Positions 49,916 to 57,014 of a DNA stretch of 64,000 bases are shown here, one piece after another. Under the pieces are notes generated by a model. The model was not told the origin of the DNA. It was given only the letters and a program-made list of their open reading frames with translations, and did no database searches. The number at the start of each line of letters is the position of its first letter. The stretch's first letter is position 1. This DNA is from Streptomyces sp. NBC_01298. GTDB lineage: Bacteria > Actinomycetota > Actinomycetes > Streptomycetales > Streptomycetaceae. The translations under genes were made by a program, and so were the position numbers. The stretch is from positions 3,348,001 to 3,412,000 of the forward strand of contig NZ_CP108414.1 in assembly GCF_035978755.1 (NCBI RefSeq). Direction: 5' to 3'.

Positions 49916-50611
49916 CTAGAAAGTCGGCTCGGCCACAGCGTCAGACCAGGACTTGAGAACCTTGATTACAGGCTTTCGGTACGACACGTCCCGGCCCATC
50001 TTCGTCGTGTACTCGACCAGCTCAAGTTCAATGGTCGCCAGGGCCTCGCCCCCAACCTTTTCGAGCGCGTTCTCAACCTCGTGCAGAACTTCCGCAAGCT
50101 TCCAAGAGCCCGTCTGGAATCGGAACAGCCCGAGCTCGTAATCCTCGGCGAGACGGAAGAGAACAGAAATCGACGGAGACGGACCGCGCTTCGTCTTTGC
50201 AGCGGCCTTCCGGTCCTCCATCAGAGCGGGGCAGCGGCACGGCATACCCCGATCTTCATCCGGGGAAAGGAACTCCACGCCGTCGCAGTGGTGGATAAGC
50301 TGCGAACCGTTCCACAGCTTGAGATCCGACGTAACAGCGCTCGGGCCAGAAAGAACGACCTTGACCTTATTGGTGGTCGTCAGAACCTCAATGAAGTTCT
50401 CAGACGTGGAATCGGTCTCCACCGCCTGTCCGCCCATGAGCTGTGCAATAGCGTCGGCAACTTCCGGATCTCCGGTAGTCACGCGCCACTCGGACAGAGC
50501 AACGGGAATGCCGTCCGTCTGCTTTCCGCCGTGGAAGCGACCAACGGTGTCATCGGAAAACGAACCCTTGGGCTTGGCGTTAGGGTCGGTCTCGAAAATG
50601 CGAAGTGCCAT
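49916..50611 (-). CDS. phiC31 Gp3-like recombination directionality factor
   Basis: 231 aa. MALRIFETDPNAKPKGSFSD, LSEWRVTTGDPEVADAIAQL, LIHHCDGVEFLSPDEDRGMP, RFQTGSWKLAEVLHEVENAL and VEYTTKMGRDVSYRKPVIKV match my memory of the Gp3-like family that makes phiC31-type serine integrases excise. Length is close to phiC31 gp3 (about 244). The position within early replication genes, away from the integrase, is also as in phiC31. ATG chosen over an upstream start; the region before it carries the repeated start-associated sequence with AGGGGGAT. Confidence 0.82.
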   Translation of the reverse strand: MALRIFETDPNAKPKGSFSDDTVGRFHGGKQTDGIPVALSEWRVTTGDPEVADAIAQLMGGQAVETDSTSENFIEVLTTTNKVKVVLSGPSAVTSDLKLWNGSQLIHHCDGVEFLSPDEDRGMPCRCPALMEDRKAAAKTKRGPSPSISVLFRLAEDYELGLFRFQTGSWKLAEVLHEVENALEKVGGEALATIELELVEYTTKMGRDVSYRKPVIKVLKSWSDAVAEPTF

Positions 50612-50617
50612 GTTTTG

Positions 50618-50647
50618 AAATCCCCCTGGTTTTGGGCATGAAAAAAG
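50618..50647 (-). repeat. Start-associated 30-bp repeat, copy A
   Basis: Identical over 30 bp to 63446-63475 (contains CCCCCTGGTTTTGGGCATG on the plus strand, then six A). On the minus strand it is a T-run, CATGCCC, AAAACC and the AGGGGGATTT ribosome site of the directionality-factor gene. A diverged copy precedes the endolysin (53207-53232). Confidence 0.85.
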
Positions 50648-50694
50648 ACGAGCCGCGTTCATTGCGGATCGCCTGGTATCAGGTACTGCGGGTG

Positions 50695-51531
50695 TTAGCT
50701 CGCTCGGCGCTGTGTTCCGGTGATGAGCCGGCGAACGCTCTGCGCAATCGGGCTGCCGAATACCGTCTTGCTGATTTCACGGTCCCACTGGAAAACGTGC
50801 CGCAGCGTCAGAAAGACATTGAAGATCTCTTCGTCAATCCGGACGGGCTTGAAAACCCAACCCTCCGGGGTGATGTGCAGAACTGCCGCACCGTCCACCT
50901 TCGGCATGGGCTCCGAAGTTCCATCGGGTGAAACAATCCGGTCGGCATGGGCATAGGCGGAAAGCTGTAGGGCCACGTCCGGGTAAGCAGACTTGGATGT
51001 CTTCCAGTCGACTAGGAGCGTGTGCCATTCGCCGTTTTCGTGATCGGGCTTTCCGTCCTCGCCGAGCCGGACACGGATGATCGCGTCAAATGAACCTGCA
51101 TAGGCGTGCTCGTCGGACCAGCACACATCCTCGGCCCGGATAAGCTGCGGACGCACAGCGAGTAGGAATTCCGCGAAACCGAGCCGGTAGGGTTCAAGGT
51201 CGGGATGCACCCTGCCGATTTCCTCCAGCCGGATCATGCGCTCAAAGAGATCGTGCGCGTCCGATCCGACCTTCGCCCGAAGGCTCGTGTACCGGGTGTG
51301 ACTGTTCCGCAGGAAGTCGATTGCTCCGGCGGGGTCGCGTTCAGCAATAGCGCGTACGGCGTCCAAGTTCTCGACTGCCGTTTCAGCGGTCATGCGAGCG
51401 GCCCAGAAGGTCAGGAAAGGCTTTGGGAGCATGCCGACAACGGAAGTGACTCCGGGAACCTTTTCGGCGGTCTCAGGGCTGATGTAGTAGCGCGAGCCAC
51501 TGCGCTTGATAGTCCGGATCTGTCCGGGCAT
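50695..51531 (-). CDS. RecB/Cas4-like PD-(D/E)XK exonuclease
   Basis: 278 aa. YYISPETAEKVPGVTSVVGM at the start, then AYAGSFDAIIRVRLGEDGKP (GxxD), HTLLVDWKTSKSAYPDVALQ (DxK plus QLxxY as QLSAYAHAD). These are the nuclease motifs of phage exonucleases related to Cas4/RecB, often paired with recombination or packaging functions. ATG start; no single-strand annealing partner is seen next to it, the neighbour being the directionality factor. Confidence 0.85.
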   Translation of the reverse strand: MPGQIRTIKRSGSRYYISPETAEKVPGVTSVVGMLPKPFLTFWAARMTAETAVENLDAVRAIAERDPAGAIDFLRNSHTRYTSLRAKVGSDAHDLFERMIRLEEIGRVHPDLEPYRLGFAEFLLAVRPQLIRAEDVCWSDEHAYAGSFDAIIRVRLGEDGKPDHENGEWHTLLVDWKTSKSAYPDVALQLSAYAHADRIVSPDGTSEPMPKVDGAAVLHITPEGWVFKPVRIDEEIFNVFLTLRHVFQWDREISKTVFGSPIAQSVRRLITGTQRRAS

Positions 51532-51562
51532 GGGTATCCCCTCGGGGGTTAGTGGGTTGGGA

Positions 51563-51651
51563 GGGGTGGCAGAGTGACGATTCCTTCCTATTTTTTTGAA
51601 TCACAAGAAAAAATAAGAAAGAAGGGGAAGAAGGGCCACTCTCGCCACCCC
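51563..51651. other. Long hairpin with poly-T/poly-A inner arms
   Basis: GGGGTGGCAGAGTG (51563-51576) pairs with CACTCTCGCCACCCC (51637-51651, one bulge). The inside continues as CCTTCCTATTTTTTT against AAAAAATAAGAAAGAAGG. It lies between the exonuclease and dNMP kinase genes, marking the border of lysis and early modules. It can terminate transcription on both strands; an origin role is possible but unproven. Confidence 0.7.
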
Positions 51652-51665
51652 GTAACGCTGGTAGG

Positions 51666-52247
51666 TCAGCGCCGTACCGCGAGGCGGTCGGCTGCGCTGT
51701 GCAGCTCGGCGAGCGACCCGCCGTTGATGAGCTCGGCATCGGCGAGAAACCCGTCTAGGGCGGTCTCGCTCACGTGCTGCCGCTGGTCCTCGCCGGCTGG
51801 ACCCTGGTGCCCGGGACGGACCACACGGACGAGCAGAAAGCCCCGGCGGGTAAGCGCCCGAGCTTCGTTGACGTGCCGTACGTCCGTGATGACCACGGGC
51901 AGCCCCCACCTATCCGCCACGTCTACTTTGGCGAGGGCGAGGCGAATCCAGTGCTCGGGGTCATGGGCCCGGATTGACTCCCCGAGCCGCTGCAACGTCC
52001 GCCGAACTTCCGGGGCCCCCTTGGCCCGGTCCCACCCATGACGCCGTACAGCGTCAGACAGGCGGAGCGGGATCGGTCCGTATCCGGTCGGCTCGCTGCC
52101 GATGATCGGGTCGAGCCCGAGTGCGGCATCCCGCAGCGGATCGGCGAACGCCACCCGCGTGAACTGGTAGCGCTGAACGAGCCGGGCGGCAGCCGCATCC
52201 TTCCCGGCCCCCGCCCGACCCATCAGGGCTACATGCCTGTAGCTCAC
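51666..52247 (-). CDS. Deoxynucleoside monophosphate kinase
   Basis: 193 aa. P-loop GRAGAGKDAAAARL near the start, FADPLRDAALGLDPIIG and VVITDVRHVNEARALTRRGF are the hallmarks of phage dNMP kinases (T4 gp1-like fold), which phosphorylate dNMPs for replication. GTG start overlaps the holin gene stop (GTGA). Confidence 0.87.
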   Translation of the reverse strand: MSYRHVALMGRAGAGKDAAAARLVQRYQFTRVAFADPLRDAALGLDPIIGSEPTGYGPIPLRLSDAVRRHGWDRAKGAPEVRRTLQRLGESIRAHDPEHWIRLALAKVDVADRWGLPVVITDVRHVNEARALTRRGFLLVRVVRPGHQGPAGEDQRQHVSETALDGFLADAELINGGSLAELHSAADRLAVRR

Positions 52248-52459
52248 TCCTCGGTCACGGCCTGGTGCTCGCCGAGCTCGCCAGCTACGGCGGTCTTACC
52301 GTCCTCGGTCCGCTGTACCGCCTCGCCGATACCGAGCACCGCCGCAGCGAGACCAAGAATCAGGGCCGACGGCAGCGCCGGAACGTAGTGGACGACCAGG
52401 GCGAGCGCGGCAACGAGTACCGCATAGATCCGGGCCGGATGAGTCTTGATGAACTGCAT
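52244..52459 (-). CDS. Holin-like membrane protein
   Basis: 71 aa. Two hydrophobic segments (IYAVLVAALALVVHYVPALP; LILGLAAAVLGIGEAVQ) joined by a short turn and followed by a charged tail. ATG with AGGAGG 8 nt upstream, directly after the endolysin gene, the normal place of a class II holin. Confidence 0.8.
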   Translation of the reverse strand: MQFIKTHPARIYAVLVAALALVVHYVPALPSALILGLAAAVLGIGEAVQRTEDGKTAVAGELGEHQAVTEE

Positions 52460-52483
52460 TGAAAATCCTCCTAGTTGGTTGTG

Positions 52484-53203
52484 TCAGACCGCAGGCACGC
52501 GCAGTGCGTCCCACGTGGAGCGACCGGGCCACCCGTCCGCGTCGGAGCCGGTAAAGCCCCGCTTGCGCTGCCATGCCGCATAGCTCTGACGGTCCGCATC
52601 GGTCCACTGCGGACCGGGACCCTCGGAGTACCGACCGCATCCCTCGGCGGCGAGCCGGATACCCATAGCTGTGATCAGCGGGCTACGGGGCGAGGACTTG
52701 AACCAGTCGGCCCCCGGGAACGGGGCGGTGCCTCGCGGCTGGTCGTAGGCGGGCCGGCCGAACCCGAGGATCACGGACCGATTCCGGGTGCGCCGGTATA
52801 CGCCGTCCCCGTTGCCCTGCGACCCGCTGTTGCCCGAACTCGTGTTGCCCTCGATGCTGCGGACCGCTGAGCCCGGGGCAGAGTCCTCGGTCACGATGCC
52901 GACGTGATCGGCGACCGGGCCCCCGTCCCACGTGAAGAACACGATGTCTCCGCGCTTCGCGGGACTGTTCTTGCCGATCCACTGGCCGCGAGCCTTGAAC
53001 CAATTCACGTGGGAAGGGCAATAGGCAAAGTGCCCGACCGTACCCGCGTTGCCGCTCTCCTCGGCCCACTTCGATACCGCCATGTCACACCACGGATTGA
53101 AGTTCAGCCCATACCAGCGGCCATAAGTCGTGTCGTTGTTACGTCCTTCCTTATATCCGAGTGCAGCCGTTGCGGCACTAATCATCGCGTCTACGGTTCC
53201 CAC
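52484..53203 (-). CDS. Endolysin: CHAP amidase/peptidase with binding domain
   Basis: 239 aa. The CHAP domain has its Cys in FNPWCDMAVSKWA (about 39), His in VADHVGIVTED and RGDIVFFTWDGG between them. The C-terminal 50 residues (GPQWTDADRQSYAAWQRKRG; WPGRSTWDALRVP) are a peptidoglycan-binding-like repeat known from streptomycete phage lysins. No signal peptide, so it needs the holin. GTG with AGGAGG 5 nt upstream, within a diverged start-associated repeat. Confidence 0.92.
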   Translation of the reverse strand: MGTVDAMISAATAALGYKEGRNNDTTYGRWYGLNFNPWCDMAVSKWAEESGNAGTVGHFAYCPSHVNWFKARGQWIGKNSPAKRGDIVFFTWDGGPVADHVGIVTEDSAPGSAVRSIEGNTSSGNSGSQGNGDGVYRRTRNRSVILGFGRPAYDQPRGTAPFPGADWFKSSPRSPLITAMGIRLAAEGCGRYSEGPGPQWTDADRQSYAAWQRKRGFTGSDADGWPGRSTWDALRVPAV

Positions 53204-53230
53204 AGTTCCTCCTGATTTTGGGCACGAAAA

Positions 53231-53260
53231 AGCCCCGCCCGGTATCCCCGGAACGGGGCT
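53231..53260 (-). terminator. Terminator upstream of the endolysin gene
   Basis: AGCCCCG/CGGGGCT with inner CCGG pairs; T-run CTTTTTCG on the minus strand. Confidence 0.85.
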
Positions 53261-53279
53261 CGCTTGTGGTGCTGTTTGG

Positions 53280-53534
53280 CTATGCCTTACCGGTGGCCTT
53301 TGCTACGGCCACACCAGCGGCTACGACTCCCGACGCTGCGGCAACCGGCAGCGCGTACCGCCACCGCTCTAGGTCCCGGATTCGGGTTTCGTGGTCGTCC
53401 ACGTCGGCCCGCAGTTCCTCGCCCTTTTCGGCGACGGATCGCATGTCCTCGCGGAGCCCGACCACTTCGTCATAGATTTCGCGGGCGCCGATCTCGACTA
53501 CGCCGAGCCGGTTTTCCGTCTCACGTTCTGCCAT
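53280..53534 (-). CDS. Coiled-coil protein with C-terminal membrane segment
   Basis: 84 aa. A long heptad region (REIYDEVVGLREDMRSVAEK; LRADVDDHETRIRDLERW) precedes one helix (ALPVAAASGVVAAGVAVAKA). This XhlA-like layout is typical of auxiliary lysis proteins next to endolysins. ATG start. Confidence 0.75.
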   Translation of the reverse strand: MAERETENRLGVVEIGAREIYDEVVGLREDMRSVAEKGEELRADVDDHETRIRDLERWRYALPVAAASGVVAAGVAVAKATGKA

Positions 53535-53546
53535 TCATCCCCCTCG

Positions 53547-55790
53547 TTAGGGCGGGGGCGCGTTCGGGTTGGTCGGCGGATCAGGGACGAGCCCTGTATC
53601 GGCCGGTACCCCGTTTGCTTTGGTTCCTCGGAGCGTAAGGATTTGCGTTACGCGTCCGTCGTCACCCCCGCTGGTTTTGATTCCGACGACCCAGGCAAGG
53701 GTGTCGAGTGCTGCCCCCGTGCGGTCCACAACGCGCACCACGTCACCTAGTTCTAGGCGAGGGTCCGCGAGGATTTCGACGGATTGCAGTGATGGAATCG
53801 GGTACTGTCCGGCTGCCAGAATGGCGCCCGCCAGTTCAGCGGCAGAGTCCCGGTACTGCACCCATTCAGTGCCCTGGTGCTCGTAGACCTGTACCCCGTA
53901 AGCTCGCTGTGAGGCTGAGCTCTGTACCGTGGACAGTGCGTCCGTTGGGCCGGCTGGGCTATCTGCCGAAGTGGTCCGGGCAAAGGCACTTACACCGTGG
54001 TAATACACCGTGTACGAGGCTCTATTGCGCATGGATAGGGTGACCTGCCCACCGTCGCGGGTGAGCGTCACTTCTACTGCCCCGTATACCCCCGCCGAGT
54101 CGCTGTCTGCCGTTGCCTTGATCGAAACACAGTCAGGCAGACGGTCCACATAGACGTTGGGTGTACGCGGGTCCCATTGGTCCTCGCCGATTGGCAATAC
54201 TCGCGTCAGAGTAGCTCCGGCTGCGATTGCCGTACCCGTGCGCGCTTCGGCTACCGGGGTTAGCTGGTCTCCCTTCACGCGCCCCCAGTTAGACCACTTC
54301 ACGGCCACATAGTTCCGGCAAGCGTCGATTTCCTCGCCCACTGTGAGCGACGCCAATTCGCGCGTGGACGAGACAGTTAGGGCGGGTTGTGTCGGAACGG
54401 TTTCCCACCGCGTGTGGTCACGCCAGCGGAAGAATCCGTTACTGTCGAATTCGGCTGTCGCAAGCGTTGTCTTGGCTATCTGTGTAATAACATCCCATGC
54501 GCTTCCTTCGACACGGGGAATGTTCTCCAGCGGAAACCGTGGCTTACTGAGCGAGGCCCCGCGCTTCCACGTTCCGGCCTGACTGAATTCGGCAGGCGAG
54601 TTGGGCCGGCTGGCTTGCTGCGAAACTTGGAAGCATTCAGCCCGTATCTGCTTTATGGACAGTCGGACTTGGTCCAGGTTTGCGGGCGGTACCGGGGTAG
54701 CGCTCAAGACCGCGTCGCTGAAAGTCTGCGCCACGCCGATTTGATTGGTCACTACCGGCGAAAGGGTGGGAACTCCAGTGGTAGACCAGGACAGCCACCA
54801 TCCGATGTGCCAGAGGCCCGGGGCTTTTAGCTGGTCGAATGTCCATTGGAGGGCTTGGTTAGCGTTGTAGTCGGCATTCGTCCCGTTCCAGACGGTGAGC
54901 TTTCCCGACTGGAAATTGGCTTCCATGGTGACGTAGCAGCGGTATACGCCATTGGCGATCCATGTCGTGTGGATGCGGGCAATGCCTTCATCGGACGTTG
55001 TGTTCCCGGTGGTGTCGAGCCAGTGTTCAAGCCACAGCCCATCGGAGCGCCGGTTTACGGGTTTGGTTCGCGGAATGTAGTCCGCATTCGATATGCGGTC
55101 ATCACCGAGTGCGGCTGACTCCCAGGGCGCTTTGTAATCGGTCCAGTAAGACCACAGTCCCGAAGTACCTTCCAAGTAGCCGATGTTCGGGGCGACTCCG
55201 CCATGCAGCGAGGCATAGAGAATCGCCGTCGAGCGCGGGGGCGGGCACGTGTGAATACCGCCGAGTCGTAGCAGATGGTCCACGACCCATACGGGGGAGG
55301 CAGCCCAGCTTGTGGCCACGCCGAAAGTCAGCTCGTTCGCCAACACCCTGTCCGGGCGTGGCAGTCGGGCGGGAAAGCGCAGCCGCTCGGCTCCGTCAAG
55401 TGCGGACACCTTGACGGCATCCTCGCCCGAGCTCGCCGAACGCGTGCGCACGGTGCCCCGGAACGTGTCGAGCGGGTATCCACCGACTCCCCATGCGTGC
55501 ACCACTGACTGACTCGGGCGGACGATGTCCCCGGTAGCCCTCGGAGCCCACGGCCCGTAGAGAGCGGGTGCGGGCTTTCCTGCGGTCCCTGACAACGTCA
55601 CGTCGAGCTGTGCGGACGAGCTCCCGCTGAAAGCCCGCATGCTCGCCGGCAAGTCGGTTGCGTACGCCCTGTCCAACGACCAGTTGCGGACCTGCGGCCC
55701 GAGCTCACGACCGGCGAGGCGAACAGAGTGCGAGGCGGTGCGCTCGCCCTCGGACAGCGCGGCCGTGATGAGCGGCATCGTCATCTTCAC
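53547..55790 (-). CDS. Minor tail protein (baseplate/tail-tip)
   Basis: 747 aa. The N-terminus (SVRLAGRELGPQVRNWSLDR, then YATDLPASM) is the receptor-side tail protein pattern of actinophages. The middle is a beta-rich lectin-like or jelly-roll part with many Trp (WLEHWLDTTGNTTSDEGIAR; LWHIGWWLSWSTTG). The C-terminal LELGDVVRVVDRTG and VTQILTLRGT resemble baseplate proteins of siphoviruses. GTG start overlaps the upstream stop (GTGA). May be the adhesin; no enzymatic motif. Confidence 0.82.
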   Translation of the reverse strand: MKMTMPLITAALSEGERTASHSVRLAGRELGPQVRNWSLDRAYATDLPASMRAFSGSSSAQLDVTLSGTAGKPAPALYGPWAPRATGDIVRPSQSVVHAWGVGGYPLDTFRGTVRTRSASSGEDAVKVSALDGAERLRFPARLPRPDRVLANELTFGVATSWAASPVWVVDHLLRLGGIHTCPPPRSTAILYASLHGGVAPNIGYLEGTSGLWSYWTDYKAPWESAALGDDRISNADYIPRTKPVNRRSDGLWLEHWLDTTGNTTSDEGIARIHTTWIANGVYRCYVTMEANFQSGKLTVWNGTNADYNANQALQWTFDQLKAPGLWHIGWWLSWSTTGVPTLSPVVTNQIGVAQTFSDAVLSATPVPPANLDQVRLSIKQIRAECFQVSQQASRPNSPAEFSQAGTWKRGASLSKPRFPLENIPRVEGSAWDVITQIAKTTLATAEFDSNGFFRWRDHTRWETVPTQPALTVSSTRELASLTVGEEIDACRNYVAVKWSNWGRVKGDQLTPVAEARTGTAIAAGATLTRVLPIGEDQWDPRTPNVYVDRLPDCVSIKATADSDSAGVYGAVEVTLTRDGGQVTLSMRNRASYTVYYHGVSAFARTTSADSPAGPTDALSTVQSSASQRAYGVQVYEHQGTEWVQYRDSAAELAGAILAAGQYPIPSLQSVEILADPRLELGDVVRVVDRTGAALDTLAWVVGIKTSGGDDGRVTQILTLRGTKANGVPADTGLVPDPPTNPNAPPP

Positions 55791-57010
55791 GTGGTCACCT
55801 CGACCAGCTCAAGCGAGACGGACCGCAGGTCTGCCGAGCCGGCCGCCGAGCTCTGCGAGTAGCCCGTGACCGAGTAAGGCCGCATGCTCTCGCCCGGGGG
55901 CACGCTCGGAGCGGCGTAGATCTCCAGCGAGGCGGCCCCGATGGCTGTAGCCGGAGTAACCGCCCCGAGCTCCACCACGGGCCACACAAAGGATGCTCCG
56001 GCGGGCGCTCTGCCTATGGCTGTGTCTCGGGACTGACTGACGATCGCTCCCGCGCTGTCCGTCCATTGGAGCGTTGTTGTGCTTGCTCCGGGCACCACGT
56101 GCGTCAGGCTCACCAGCTCGCCCGGATTGACCGCGAAGCGGGTGGCCGTGCCAAAGCTGAGACTTGAATTCGCGCCCGAGCTGACGAGCATCGTCTTACC
56201 GCCGCTCACGGACAGCGTGACTCCGGTCCCCGGCGTGAAGTCCCCGACCGGTGCCGTACCGCCCTGTACGGCTGTGCTGAATCCCTGCCGCTTGACTGTT
56301 CGGGCGGTCACGTCCTCGGGGTGTGCCTCGCGCAGTACCGCCCCTGTCATGGGGAGGTCTACAAACGGCTTGTTGAACCACATCACGGGTACGACATACG
56401 CGGCTCCCTCCGGGGCTGTGGCAATGAACGGACGGTCGATTTTCGCGCTGGTGCTTCCCGTTGACGAAACACTCGCTCCGGTAGTGCTCTGAAAGTAGTA
56501 GCGCCATTCGTTGGCCGCTCCGACCATGCCGGGGGCCCAAAAGCTGACCTGCATTCCCGGGGCTACCGGATACGGCGTCCCGTCCGGCCGCTTGTACTGA
56601 ATGCGCATGCTGCCACCGGATACCGGCATGGAAATCCGGAGGATGTCCCAATCCAGCGAGGCCGGAGGGAAGATTACGGCCGAATCATGCACCCATTCGT
56701 CCTGTGTGGACAGCATGATTCGACCCGCGCCCTGTGTGGCAGTGAGCCAGTTGTCCGAGCCAGGGTCCACCACGTGAATGGGTCCCGGCCCGTCTACGCG
56801 GCGTGCGAGACGGTCGACGTGATACGCATCCTCGGACTGCATTGCGTCCCATGACAGGGACAGCCGGCGCGGCTGTGTGGGGGGCGCCCAAGTGGTCACG
56901 CCACCGCCGAGCGAACGGAATTCCTTTACTCCTAGTTCGGGGCTCCGGTCCATTTCTGCACCATCGGTGATCTCACGTAGCGCACCTAGGCGCCCGATCC
57001 ACATACTCAA
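55787..57010 (-). CDS. Minor tail protein (distal tail-like)
   Basis: 407 aa, beta-rich. MWIGRLGALREITDGAEMDR at the start, WAPPTQPRRLSLSWDAM, and carbohydrate-binding-like second half (APEGAAYVVPVMWFNKPFVD). The order after the tape measure indicates a distal tail protein. The TTG at 57010 has AGGAGG at 7-nt spacing; the ATG two codons later would be 13 nt away, so TTG is preferred. Confidence 0.82.
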   Translation of the reverse strand: MSMWIGRLGALREITDGAEMDRSPELGVKEFRSLGGGVTTWAPPTQPRRLSLSWDAMQSEDAYHVDRLARRVDGPGPIHVVDPGSDNWLTATQGAGRIMLSTQDEWVHDSAVIFPPASLDWDILRISMPVSGGSMRIQYKRPDGTPYPVAPGMQVSFWAPGMVGAANEWRYYFQSTTGASVSSTGSTSAKIDRPFIATAPEGAAYVVPVMWFNKPFVDLPMTGAVLREAHPEDVTARTVKRQGFSTAVQGGTAPVGDFTPGTGVTLSVSGGKTMLVSSGANSSLSFGTATRFAVNPGELVSLTHVVPGASTTTLQWTDSAGAIVSQSRDTAIGRAPAGASFVWPVVELGAVTPATAIGAASLEIYAAPSVPPGESMRPYSVTGYSQSSAAGSADLRSVSLELVEVTT

Positions 57011-57014
57011 AATG

